From Actinomycetota bacterium (GTDB lineage: Bacteria; Actinomycetota; Acidimicrobiia; Acidimicrobiales; AC-14), in the NCBI GenBank assembly GCA_005888325.1, contig VAWU01000013.1, positions 51,691 to 115,690 of the forward strand: DNA of 64,000 nt, written 5' to 3'. Made by a program: the position numbers and the translations under genes. The notes under the pieces were generated by a model that saw nothing but the letters and a program-made list of their open reading frames with translations, did not search any database and was not told the DNA's origin. Below are positions 47,494 to 55,260 of this stretch, piece by piece (position 1 is the first letter of the stretch; each line of letters starts with the position of its first letter).

Positions 47494-48369
47494 GTGAGCA
47501 CAGGCACCATCCTCGGCATCGTGCTCGCCGGCGTCGCGCTGTTGGCGGTGATCCTGTTGTTCACCACCGCCCGCCGTCGTGACGAGAACCGCGCCGTCGG
47601 CCGTTTGTCGCGCGAGACGCGCACTCGCGATCGCAGTGAGAGCGCCGCTGCAGAGGCGCTCGGCGACCTCGAGCCGCCCCCGGTCATGACCGGGCGCGAG
47701 GTCGAGCGGGCCGCGGTAGCCGAGCGCCTCGAAGGCCGCAGGGTCGTGCTGCCCGCCACCACCGAGCCCCCGAGGCCGCCCGCGGTCCCGGTCGACATGG
47801 AGACGCTCGAGGTCACGCGCCGGCAGTTCCTCAACCGCGGTGTCGTCACCCTGTTCACGCTCGGGCTGGCGAGCTTCGGTGGGTCGATGCTCGCCTTCCT
47901 CTGGCCCACACTGTCCGGAGGCTTCGGCTCGAAGATCCGCGCCGGCACCCTCGAGGAGATCCTGGGCCAGATCGCGGACAAGAAGGAGCCCTTCTACGTC
48001 GCCGAGGGACGCTTCTACATCAACCCCTATCCGAAGGACGCGGTCGCCAAGGCCAAGGGCATCGCCGCGTACGCATCGGTGATCGAGGGCTATCAGGCCG
48101 GAGTGGTGGCGCTGTACCAGAAGTGCGTGCACCTCGGTTGTCGCGTGCCGTGGTGCCCGACGTCGCAGTGGTTCGAATGTCCGTGCCACGGCTCGCAGTA
48201 CAACCGCGTCGGAGAGAAGAAGGGCGGTCCCGCGCCTCGCGGCCTCGACCGGTTCGTGGTCAGCGTCGAGGGCGGCGTCGTCAACGTCGACACCAAGACG
48301 ATCATCGTCGGGCCGCCGATCGGCACCAACACCACGGGCCAGGAGGCGGAAGGTCCCCACTGCGTATGA
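47494..48369 (+). CDS. qcrA: Rieske iron-sulfur protein
   Basis: A 291-residue protein. An N-terminal membrane helix and a charged linker are followed by a twin-arginine-like RRQFLNRG and second helix, then the Rieske domain with CVHLGC (C211, H213, C216) and CPCHGS (C229, C231, H232), binding a [2Fe-2S] cluster. It moves electrons from quinol to the cytochrome c. The insertion RVPWCPTSQWFE between the boxes is of the kind seen in b6f-like and related complexes. GTG 47494 follows GAGGAG. Its stop overlaps the next ATG (ATGA). Confidence 0.94.
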   Translation: MSTGTILGIVLAGVALLAVILLFTTARRRDENRAVGRLSRETRTRDRSESAAAEALGDLEPPPVMTGREVERAAVAERLEGRRVVLPATTEPPRPPAVPVDMETLEVTRRQFLNRGVVTLFTLGLASFGGSMLAFLWPTLSGGFGSKIRAGTLEEILGQIADKKEPFYVAEGRFYINPYPKDAVAKAKGIAAYASVIEGYQAGVVALYQKCVHLGCRVPWCPTSQWFECPCHGSQYNRVGEKKGGPAPRGLDRFVVSVEGGVVNVDTKTIIVGPPIGTNTTGQEAEGPHCV

Positions 48370-49424
48370 GCGAGTACGGAAGCGCGGACCTCATCCTCGC
48401 GCTGTCGCGTCAGCAGCGGATCGGCCTCGGCGTCGCCATCGTCATGGTCGTCGGCTGGCTCGTCTACATCGTGGGCACCACCCGGCGCACCGCCGAGCCG
48501 GGGAGCGAGATCGAGCTCGCACCCAACCGCAAGCCCTATCTCGACGACGAGGGGCTCGAGGGGCCCAAGCTCACCAAGGCGCTCACGTGGGGCCTGGTGC
48601 TCATGGGCTTCATCGCCGTCGGGCTGCCCGTCTACTGGCTCCGCGAGCCGACCCGCGAGGCGGGGGGCGGCTTCGACCGGGGCACCGCCTGGTTCGAACG
48701 CAACGCCATCGAGCACGGCAAGAATCTCTTCGCGGCACCGCCCAAGGAAGGCGAGCCGGGCGCGCGCAAGGCGCACTTCAACTGCGCGCAGTGCCACGGC
48801 GCGGACGGCCAGGGCGCGGCGCGCACCTTCCAGCTCTCCGATCCGCTCAACCCCAACGCCCCACCGCGTCCGGTCTCGTGGGACTGTCCGCCACTGAACA
48901 CGGTAACGCTCCGCTATCGCGACGACGAGATCCGCAACATCCTCGTCTACGGTCGGCCCGGCACGCCGATGCCCGCGTGGGGCGTCAAGGGTGGTGGGCC
49001 GATGAACGACCAGCAGATCGACGACCTCATCACCTACCTGCACAGCATCAGCATCGGCCCCGCAAAGGCCAAGGCCCAGGCCGACGCCACGCTCGCAGCC
49101 GCAAAGGCCAACCCCGCCAACGCGGGAAAGAGCGACGGACAGCTGCTGTTCGAGGGGTTTTGCGCCCGCTGCCACACGAAGGGGTTCTCCTACGGTGAGC
49201 CCGACGTGGCCGGCGGCGGCGCGTTCGGGCCGTCGCTCGTCGATGGCTCGACCGTGCGCCAGTTCCCCAACATCACCGCCCAGATCCTCTGGGTGAGCGA
49301 GACGGCCGAGCTCGGCAAGCAGTACGGGGTGCGCGGCATCAGCAAAGGCGTGATGCCGCACTTCAACGAGATGCTCAGCACAACCCAGATCAAGGCCATC
49401 GTCGACTACGAGCGGGGGCTCTGA
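48366..49424 (+). CDS. Dihaem membrane cytochrome c of the bc complex
   Basis: A 352-residue protein with two membrane helices (about 18-38 and 72-92) and two class I cytochrome c domains: CAQCH at 140-144 and CARCH at 266-270. Possible axial methionines are in GTPMPAWG and GVMPHFNEM. It likely replaces cytochrome c1 or f as electron acceptor of the Rieske protein, similar in role to actinobacterial QcrC, which is also dihaem. Coupled to both neighbours (ATGA upstream, TGATG downstream). Confidence 0.9.
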   Translation: MSEYGSADLILALSRQQRIGLGVAIVMVVGWLVYIVGTTRRTAEPGSEIELAPNRKPYLDDEGLEGPKLTKALTWGLVLMGFIAVGLPVYWLREPTREAGGGFDRGTAWFERNAIEHGKNLFAAPPKEGEPGARKAHFNCAQCHGADGQGAARTFQLSDPLNPNAPPRPVSWDCPPLNTVTLRYRDDEIRNILVYGRPGTPMPAWGVKGGGPMNDQQIDDLITYLHSISIGPAKAKAQADATLAAAKANPANAGKSDGQLLFEGFCARCHTKGFSYGEPDVAGGGAFGPSLVDGSTVRQFPNITAQILWVSETAELGKQYGVRGISKGVMPHFNEMLSTTQIKAIVDYERGL

Positions 49425-50182
49425 TGCGGTTCGTCCTCGCCGGCATCTCCTGGGATCCCAACATCCGCGGCGCGCTCGTGGTGCTGACCGCGATCGTCCT
49501 GCTCCCCGGCACCGTGTACATGGTCCTGGCCACCGACACCGGTGCCCGTCTGGGGTTGCTGCTCGCGCTCACCGGGCTCTTCGGGTGGATGTCGATCATG
49601 GGCATCACCTGGTGGGTCTACGGGATCGGCCTGAAGGGCCCACCCGCGGCGTGGAAGGTCAAGGAGGTGGTGCAGGGCAGCCTGGCCGACGCGCGCACGC
49701 CCGCGGTGGGCACCTTCCCGCGAGGCTGGAAGCAGCTGGCGCTCGAGGACAAGGAGGCCACCGAGGCGCTGGCCGCGTCCGACCCCATCCTGGTGCCACC
49801 GGCGGGCGAGCCGGGCCGCAAGTACTTCGATGCCGGCGGTTACATCGTCGTCGGCGCCTTCGATACCGGCGGCGAGCGCTACGGACCGTTCCACCTGCTG
49901 AACTTCCGGCCGTTCAACGTCCGCCACTCGCCGCACTACTTCGTGCTGCAGGTGCAACGGTCGTTCAAGCCCGAAGCCCTCCCGGGCCAGAGCGCGGCGG
50001 CGCCGAGAGCCGCCCCCGACGCGCCCGTGGTCTCGGTGATCCTGGTGCGCGACCTCGGTGCCCTCCGTCGTGAGCCCGCGCTCGTCGCGCTGTCCTCGAT
50101 CGCACTGTTCTCGGTGTGCGCCTCGACGCTGCACCGTCGCGACAAGGAAGCCATGAGGGCGCGCGCCGAGGTCACGACCTGA
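49424..50182 (+). CDS. Membrane protein between bc and nuo genes, unknown
   Basis: A 252-residue protein with two N-terminal membrane helices (about 14-36 and 42-66), a soluble middle domain (residues 75-205) and a possible hydrophobic segment near the C-terminus ([16 protein letters not shown]). No recognised domain or cofactor site. One-base TGATG overlaps on both sides tie it to the dihaem cytochrome c and to nuoA, so it may help to join complex I and the bc complex; that is inference from position only. Confidence 0.7.
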   Translation: MRFVLAGISWDPNIRGALVVLTAIVLLPGTVYMVLATDTGARLGLLLALTGLFGWMSIMGITWWVYGIGLKGPPAAWKVKEVVQGSLADARTPAVGTFPRGWKQLALEDKEATEALAASDPILVPPAGEPGRKYFDAGGYIVVGAFDTGGERYGPFHLLNFRPFNVRHSPHYFVLQVQRSFKPEALPGQSAAAPRAAPDAPVVSVILVRDLGALRREPALVALSSIALFSVCASTLHRRDKEAMRARAEVTT

Positions 50183-50643
50183 TGGCGCAGTACCTGCCGC
50201 TTCTCGCGATGTTCGTCCTGGCCGGGGTGTTCGCCGGGATCTCGTTCCTCGCGTCGGGGCTGCTCGCCCCCCGCCGCCCGACGGCGGCCAAGGAGGCGCC
50301 CTACGAGTGCGGGATCGTCCCCGACCGCGAGCCGCCCGAGCGATTCCCGGTGCGCTTCTACCTGGTGGCGATGATCTTCGTCATCTTCGACATCGAGATC
50401 ATCTTCCTCTACCCGTGGGCCGTGATCTTCCGGCAGCTGGCGGCCTTCGGGCTCTGGGAGATGTTGGTGTTCGCGGCCGCGGTGTTCATCTCGTTCGTGT
50501 ACCTGATCGGCAACGGCGTCCTCGACTGGGGGCCGGCGAAGCGCATCGCGTCGACGCTCGACCACGGTGCTTTCGCTTCGAGTCGCACGACCGAGACGAC
50601 GGTCCGCCGGGTGGGGACGACGGGCCGGGGCGAGGCCGCGTAG
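50182..50643 (+). CDS. nuoA: NADH-quinone oxidoreductase subunit A
   Basis: A 153-residue, three-helix subunit. The family mark [20 protein letters not shown] with [20 protein letters not shown] is complete. The C-terminal 30 residues are a variable charged tail. It sits at the peripheral/membrane arm junction of complex I. ATG 50182 overlaps the previous stop (TGATG). Confidence 0.95.
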   Translation: MAQYLPLLAMFVLAGVFAGISFLASGLLAPRRPTAAKEAPYECGIVPDREPPERFPVRFYLVAMIFVIFDIEIIFLYPWAVIFRQLAAFGLWEMLVFAAAVFISFVYLIGNGVLDWGPAKRIASTLDHGAFASSRTTETTVRRVGTTGRGEAA

Positions 50644-50645
50644 CG

Positions 50646-51188
50646 ATGGGCCTCGAGCAGCTCGACCACAGCTTCCTGACGGGCCGGGTGGAGGACCTCG
50701 TGAAATGGGCCCGGCGAAACAGCGTCTGGCCCGCGACCTTCGGGCTCGCGTGCTGTGCCATCGAGATGATGACCACCGGCGCCGCCCACTACGACCTGAG
50801 CCGCTTCGGCATGGAGATCTTCCGGGCCTCGCCCCGTCAGGCCGACCTCATGATCGTGGCCGGCCGGGTGAGCCAGAAGATGGCTCCGGTCCTGCGCCAG
50901 ATCTACGACCAGATGATGGAGCCGAAGTGGGTCATCTCGATGGGCGTGTGCGCGTCGACCGGCGGCATGTTCAACAACTACGCGATCGTGCAGGGCGTCG
51001 ACCAGATCGTGCCCGTCGACGTGTACGCGCCCGGATGCCCACCTGGGCCCGAGACGCTGCTCCACTCGATCCTCACGCTCCACGAGATGATCCGCACCGG
51101 CGAGATCACCCGGCGGAGGGAGGCCGGTGGCGGAGGCGCCGGCGTGCACGTCGAGCCCGCTCGCGTCGCCGTCGGGACTCCGAAGTAA
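50646..51188 (+). CDS. nuoB: NADH-quinone oxidoreductase subunit B
   Basis: A 180-residue subunit binding cluster N2. The cysteines are in [23 protein letters not shown] and APGCPPGPE. It passes electrons to the quinone near NuoD. The start at 50646 is 2 nt after nuoA. Confidence 0.96.
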   Translation: MGLEQLDHSFLTGRVEDLVKWARRNSVWPATFGLACCAIEMMTTGAAHYDLSRFGMEIFRASPRQADLMIVAGRVSQKMAPVLRQIYDQMMEPKWVISMGVCASTGGMFNNYAIVQGVDQIVPVDVYAPGCPPGPETLLHSILTLHEMIRTGEITRRREAGGGGAGVHVEPARVAVGTPK

Positions 51189-51716
51189 GTGCCCGACGCG
51201 CCCACCCCCCAGGACGCGCCCGAGGAGGAGCCCGCGCTGGTGCGCGGCGCCCCCGCCTCGCTCTCCCACGGACAGCTCGTGCTGTTCCCGGAGCGCGAGA
51301 GCTACCTCGACCTCGTGCGCGCCCTCGCGGACGACGACGGCTACGCGATGTGCGTCGACCTGTGCGGCGTCGATTACCTGCTCAACGCCCACCGTGGCCT
51401 GCCCCCCGCCGTGGCGCCCGAGCGGTTCGAGGTGGTGGTCAACCTGCTCTCGCTCGCCGAGCACAAGCGCGTACGGCTGCGCGTCCAGGTGCCCGCCGCC
51501 GACCCCATCCTCCCGTCGCTGTTCGAGATCTATCCGGGCACCGAGGCGATGGAGCGCGAGACCTACGACCTGTTCGGCATCGTCTTCACCGGGCATCCCG
51601 ACCTCACCCGGATCCTCATGCCCGACGACTGGGAGGGGCACCCGCTGCGCAAGGACTATGCGGTCGGTCGCATCCCCGTGCAGTTCAAAGCCACACCCGG
51701 GAACCCACCGACATGA
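51189..51716 (+). CDS. nuoC: NADH-quinone oxidoreductase subunit C
   Basis: A 175-residue subunit; NuoC is separate from NuoD here. The block YPGTEAMERETYDLFGIVF to HPDLTRILMPDDWEGHPLRK is the 30-kDa subunit signature. GTG 51189 follows the nuoB stop directly. Its TGA is overlapped by the ATG of the first repeat micro-ORF (ATGA) at 51713. Confidence 0.95.
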   Translation: MPDAPTPQDAPEEEPALVRGAPASLSHGQLVLFPERESYLDLVRALADDDGYAMCVDLCGVDYLLNAHRGLPPAVAPERFEVVVNLLSLAEHKRVRLRVQVPAADPILPSLFEIYPGTEAMERETYDLFGIVFTGHPDLTRILMPDDWEGHPLRKDYAVGRIPVQFKATPGNPPT

Positions 51717-51817
51717 CCGAGCACCATGCCTCTCAGAAGCAGAGCGCAGCGAGGAGCGCAGGTCCCATGTGGGAGATCGGTGCAGCGGCCGAGGGACGAG
51801 GCACGGTGGACCAGTGA
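51713..51817 (+). CDS. Repeat micro-ORF 1 (34 residues)
   Basis: ATG 51713 overlaps the nuoC stop (ATGA). The peptide reads MTEHHASQKQSAARSAGPMW then EIGAAAEGRGTVDQ: hydrophilic, no membrane segment. The TGA overlaps the GTG of the next unit. If ribosomes finishing nuoC re-initiate here, the peptide is made at nuo stoichiometry; alternatively it is only a relay toward nuoD. Confidence 0.5.
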   Translation: MTEHHASQKQSAARSAGPMWEIGAAAEGRGTVDQ

Positions 51818-51918
51818 CCGAGCACCATGCCTCTCAGAAGCAGAGCGCAGCGAGGAGCGCAGGTCCCATGTCGCAGATCGGTGCAGCGGCCGAGGGACGA
51901 GGCACGGTGGACCAGTGA
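51814..51918 (+). CDS. Repeat micro-ORF 2 (34 residues)
   Basis: GTG 51814 (GTGA overlap with unit 1). Same peptide as unit 1 except Ser-Gln in place of Trp-Glu after the internal Met. Ends in TGA overlapping the GTG of unit 3. Confidence 0.5.
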   Translation: MTEHHASQKQSAARSAGPMSQIGAAAEGRGTVDQ

Positions 51919-52004
51919 CCGAGCACCGCAGCGCAGCGAGGAGCGCAGGTCCCATGTCGCAGATCGGTGCAGCGGCCGAGGGACGAGGCACGGTGGACCG
52001 ATGA
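51915..52004 (+). CDS. Repeat micro-ORF 3 (29 residues)
   Basis: GTG 51915. VTEHRSAARSAGPMSQIGAA then AEGRGTVDR; five codons shorter than units 1 and 2 but still in frame. Its TGA overlaps the nuoD ATG (ATGA), which completes an unbroken chain of coupled frames from nuoC to nuoD. Confidence 0.5.
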   Translation: MTEHRSAARSAGPMSQIGAAAEGRGTVDR

Positions 52005-53311
52005 GCGACCTCGTCCAGGAGACAGCCGAGGGAGAGCAGGAGATCCGCCCGCGCTCGGCCACGGAGGTCGCCGAGCGCCTGCGCGAGCAGGGTGCGGTGC
52101 TGCGCGTGCCCCACCTCCCCGACGACGTCGATTCCGCGCTCACCGACGACGAGACGATGATCATCAACATGGGGCCGCAGCACCCCAGCACGCACGGCGT
52201 GCTGCGCCTCATGCTCGAGCTCGACGGTGAGACCGTGCTCCGCACGAAACCCGTCATCGGCTACCTGCACACCGGGATGGAGAAGACCGGTGAGGAGCTG
52301 ACCTACCTGCAGGGGGGCACCAACGTCACGCGCATGGACTACCTCTCGCCTCTCCACAACGAGCTCGTGTTCGCGCTCGCGACCGAGAAGCTGCTCGACA
52401 TCGAGGTGCCGCCGCGGGCCACGTGGATCCGCATGCTCATGACCGAGCTCAACCGGATGTCGTCCCACTTCACCTTCCTCGCCACCAACGGCATGGATCT
52501 CGGGGCGACGACGATGATGATCTTCGGTTTCCGCGAGCGCGAGAAGCACCTGCACTTCTTTGAGAAGGTGTCCGGCCTGCGGATGAACTGCAACTACATC
52601 CGTCCCGGCGGCGTGGCCGCCGACCTGCCCGACGGTTGGCGCGACGACGTGCTCCACCTGCTCGCCGAGCTGCCCGACGAGCTCGCCGACTACGACACGC
52701 TCTTCACGGGCCAGACCATCTGGCAGGAGCGGAGCCAGGGCGTCGGCGTGATCAGCGGCGAGGAAGCCATCGCGCTCGGTGTCACCGGGCCCATCCTGCG
52801 CGCCGCGGGCGTGCCGTGGGACCTCCGCCGGGAGATGCCGTACTGCTTCTACGACCAGGTCGACTTCGACGTCGTCGTCGGCACCTACGGCGACACGTTC
52901 GACCGCTACGCGGTGCGAATCAACGAGGTGCGCGAGTCGATGCGCATCGTCCAACAGATCCTCGAGCGCATGCCGCCGGGCGACTACCGGCTGCAGGACA
53001 AGAAGGTGACCCCGCCGCCACGAGCGCGCATCGACGAGTCGATGGAGGCGCTGATCCACCACTTCAAGCTCTTCACCGAGGGCTTCAAGGTGCCGGCCGG
53101 CGAGGCGTACGTCGCCATCGAGTCGCCCCGCGGCGAGCTCGGGTGCTATCTCGTCTCCGATGGGAGCGCCAACCCCTACCGTCTGCACATCCGGGCGCCG
53201 TCGTTCGTGAACCTGCAGACGCTCCCGCACCTGATGCGCGGTGGCTTGATCGCTGACGCCGTCGCCATCATCTCCTCCGTCGACCCGATCATGGGCGAGG
53301 TCGACCGCTAG
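52001..53311 (+). CDS. nuoD: NADH-quinone oxidoreductase subunit D
   Basis: A 436-residue subunit forming part of the quinone site. INMGPQHPSTHGVLRLML and GYLHTGMEKTGEELTY are the 49-kDa hallmarks, and the C-terminal SVDPIMGEVDR is standard. About 50 extra residues at the N-terminus are acidic. ATG 52001 overlaps repeat micro-ORF 3; no separate ribosome site is seen. Confidence 0.96.
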   Translation: MSDLVQETAEGEQEIRPRSATEVAERLREQGAVLRVPHLPDDVDSALTDDETMIINMGPQHPSTHGVLRLMLELDGETVLRTKPVIGYLHTGMEKTGEELTYLQGGTNVTRMDYLSPLHNELVFALATEKLLDIEVPPRATWIRMLMTELNRMSSHFTFLATNGMDLGATTMMIFGFREREKHLHFFEKVSGLRMNCNYIRPGGVAADLPDGWRDDVLHLLAELPDELADYDTLFTGQTIWQERSQGVGVISGEEAIALGVTGPILRAAGVPWDLRREMPYCFYDQVDFDVVVGTYGDTFDRYAVRINEVRESMRIVQQILERMPPGDYRLQDKKVTPPPRARIDESMEALIHHFKLFTEGFKVPAGEAYVAIESPRGELGCYLVSDGSANPYRLHIRAPSFVNLQTLPHLMRGGLIADAVAIISSVDPIMGEVDR

Positions 53312-53313
53312 CC

Positions 53314-53874
53314 GTGGCCCGGCTCGAACCGGAGCGCGTGCAGCGGGCGACCGAGATCGTCGCGCGCTACCCAAGCCGTCGGTCCGCGCTCCTGCCGCTT
53401 CTCCATCTCGCTCAGGAGCAGGACGGCTACGTGGCGGACGACGCGATGGAGCACATCGCCGAGCTGCTCGACCTCACTCCCTCTGAGGTGGTGGGCACCG
53501 CGAGCTTCTACACGATGTTCAAGCGCGAGCCCGTCGGCACCTATCTCGTCTCGGTCTGCACGAACATCGCGTGTCTCATCGATGGTGGGATCGAGCTGCT
53601 GGAGCACGCGGAGCAGTCGCTCGGCGTGCGCCCCGACGGCACGACCGCGGACGGCTCGTTCACCCTCGAGGAGGTGGAGTGCCTGGCCCACTGCGACAAG
53701 GCGCCCTGCCTGCAGGTGAACTACCGCTTCTTCGGCCCCGTGACTCCCGACGACTTCGACCGGCTGTGCGACGACCTGCGCGCCGGCCGCCTCGAGCGAG
53801 ACGTGCCCCGGCACGGCGTGCTCAACCGCGACGCGCGTCCCCACCCGATGAGCGCGGCGAGAGACGGGGCGTAG
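53314..53874 (+). CDS. nuoE: NADH-quinone oxidoreductase subunit E
   Basis: A 186-residue [2Fe-2S] subunit: cluster N1a cysteines in SVCTNIACLI and ECLAHCDKAPCLQ. The N-terminal helical bundle contains YVADDAMEHIAELLDL. It assembles with NuoF in the NADH dehydrogenase module. GTG 53314 starts 2 nt after nuoD. Confidence 0.95.
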   Translation: MARLEPERVQRATEIVARYPSRRSALLPLLHLAQEQDGYVADDAMEHIAELLDLTPSEVVGTASFYTMFKREPVGTYLVSVCTNIACLIDGGIELLEHAEQSLGVRPDGTTADGSFTLEEVECLAHCDKAPCLQVNYRFFGPVTPDDFDRLCDDLRAGRLERDVPRHGVLNRDARPHPMSAARDGA

Positions 53875-55179
53875 ATGGCGTTCCGGGGGGCGCCCGACAT
53901 CCTGTTCAGCCGCATGAGGTTCGATGACTCGCACACCGTCGACCGCTACGTGCGCACCGGCGGCTACGAGGCGCTTCCTGCCGCGCTGAAGCGCGCGCCC
54001 GAGGAGCTGGTCGACGAGGTGAAGGCCTCGGGCCTCCGCGGCCGGGGCGGTGCCGGCTTCTCCGCGGGCATGAAGTGGAGCTTCCTCCCGGCCGACACCT
54101 TCCCCCGCTACCTCGTCGTGAACGCCGACGAGGGCGAGCCGGCTACCTTCAAGGACCACCAGCTGATCGAGCGCGACCCCCACCAGCTCATCGAAGGCAC
54201 GGCCATTGCCGCCTATGCCCTCAAGTGCACGCTGGCGTTCATCTACATCCGGGGAGAGTTCGCCCTCGGGCTGGAGCGCCTGACGCAGGCGGTCGCGGAC
54301 GCGTACGCCCGAGGCCACCTCGGCCGCGACATCTTCCGGTCGGGCTTCGATCTCGACATCGTCGTCCATGCCGGCGCCGGCGCCTACATCTGTGGCGAGG
54401 AGACGGCGCTCTTGTCCAGCCTCGAGGGCCAGCGCGGTGAGCCGCGGATCCGCCCGCCGTTCCCCGCGGTCAAGGGCCTCTACCAGAAGCCGACCGTCGT
54501 CAACAACGTCGAGACGCTGTCGAACCTGCCGTGGATCGTGCAGCACGGCGGGGCTGCGTACGCGGCGCTGGGGAAGGACAAGTCGACCGGCACCCGGATC
54601 TGGTCGTTGTCCGGCCACGTGAACCGGCCCGGCAACTACGAGACCGAGCTCGCCACCGTGACGTTCCGCGACCTGTTCTTCGACCCCGAGCTCGGTGGTG
54701 GCATCCGCGGTGGCGAGGAGGTGAAGGCCTTCGTCCCGGGAGGAGCGTCGGCACCGTGGTTCGGTCCCGACCAGCTCGATTGCCCGCTCGATCTCGACGA
54801 GGTGCAACGTCGGGGCTCGATGCTGGGCTCGGGCTCGGTGGTGGTCATGAACGAGCACACGTGCGCGGTGCGCGCCGCGTGGCGCATCACCAAGTTCTTC
54901 GCCCACGAGTCGTGCGGCAAGTGCACGCCGTGTCGCGAGGGTGGGTCGTGGCTGGAGAGGGTGCTGCGCCGGATCGAGCTCGGCGCCGGGCGGGAGGAGG
55001 ACCTCGACCTCCTGCTCGACGTGTGTGACAACCTTGCGCCCGGCCTTTCGTGGCCACCGGGCCAGACCACGATCTGCGTCCTCGGCCCGTCGATCCCGTC
55101 GTCGATCTACACGTCGATCCGCATGTTTCGAGACGAGTACCTGACCCACGTCAAAGAGGGCGGCTGCCCCTTCCGATGA
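53875..55179 (+). CDS. nuoF: NADH-quinone oxidoreductase subunit F
   Basis: A 434-residue NADH- and FMN-binding subunit: GLRGRGGAGFSAGMKW (NADH), NADEGEPATFKDHQLIE (FMN), GAYICGEETALLSSLEG, and the N3 cluster cysteines in ESCGKCTPCREG plus the Cys in TTICVLG. ATG 53875 follows nuoE directly. Its TGA is overlapped by the ATG of the fourth repeat micro-ORF. Confidence 0.96.
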   Translation: MAFRGAPDILFSRMRFDDSHTVDRYVRTGGYEALPAALKRAPEELVDEVKASGLRGRGGAGFSAGMKWSFLPADTFPRYLVVNADEGEPATFKDHQLIERDPHQLIEGTAIAAYALKCTLAFIYIRGEFALGLERLTQAVADAYARGHLGRDIFRSGFDLDIVVHAGAGAYICGEETALLSSLEGQRGEPRIRPPFPAVKGLYQKPTVVNNVETLSNLPWIVQHGGAAYAALGKDKSTGTRIWSLSGHVNRPGNYETELATVTFRDLFFDPELGGGIRGGEEVKAFVPGGASAPWFGPDQLDCPLDLDEVQRRGSMLGSGSVVVMNEHTCAVRAAWRITKFFAHESCGKCTPCREGGSWLERVLRRIELGAGREEDLDLLLDVCDNLAPGLSWPPGQTTICVLGPSIPSSIYTSIRMFRDEYLTHVKEGGCPFR

Positions 55180-55256
55180 GCGAGCACCGCAGCGCAGCGA
55201 GGAGCGCAGGTCCCATGTGGCAGGTTGGGGCACCGTCCGAGGAACGAGGACGGTGA
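55176..55256 (+). CDS. Repeat micro-ORF 4 (26 residues) between nuoF and nuoG
   Basis: ATG 55176 overlaps the nuoF stop (ATGA). MSEHRSAARSAGPMWQVGAP then SEERGR; more diverged than the copies after nuoC but with the same plan. It stops 4 nt before nuoG, so coupling to nuoG would rely on re-initiation after a short gap. Confidence 0.5.
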   Translation: MSEHRSAARSAGPMWQVGAPSEERGR

Positions 55257-55260
55257 CCCG

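Larger units (their letters stand above)
51713..52004 (+). repeat. Three tandem ~101-bp repeats between nuoC and nuoD
   Basis: Units start at 51714, 51815 and 51916. Units 1 and 2 are 101 bp and differ at only a couple of bases; unit 3 is 86 bp, having lost 15 bp (five codons) near its 5' end. A fourth copy lies at 55176-55256 after nuoF, and a fifth, truncated one forms the first codons of nuoG. All copies keep an open frame and 4-nt stop/start overlaps. Confidence 0.92.

Noticed and set aside
51713-52004. CRISPR array
   Set aside because: The repeats are about 101 bp, directly abutting, with no unique spacers and no cas genes.
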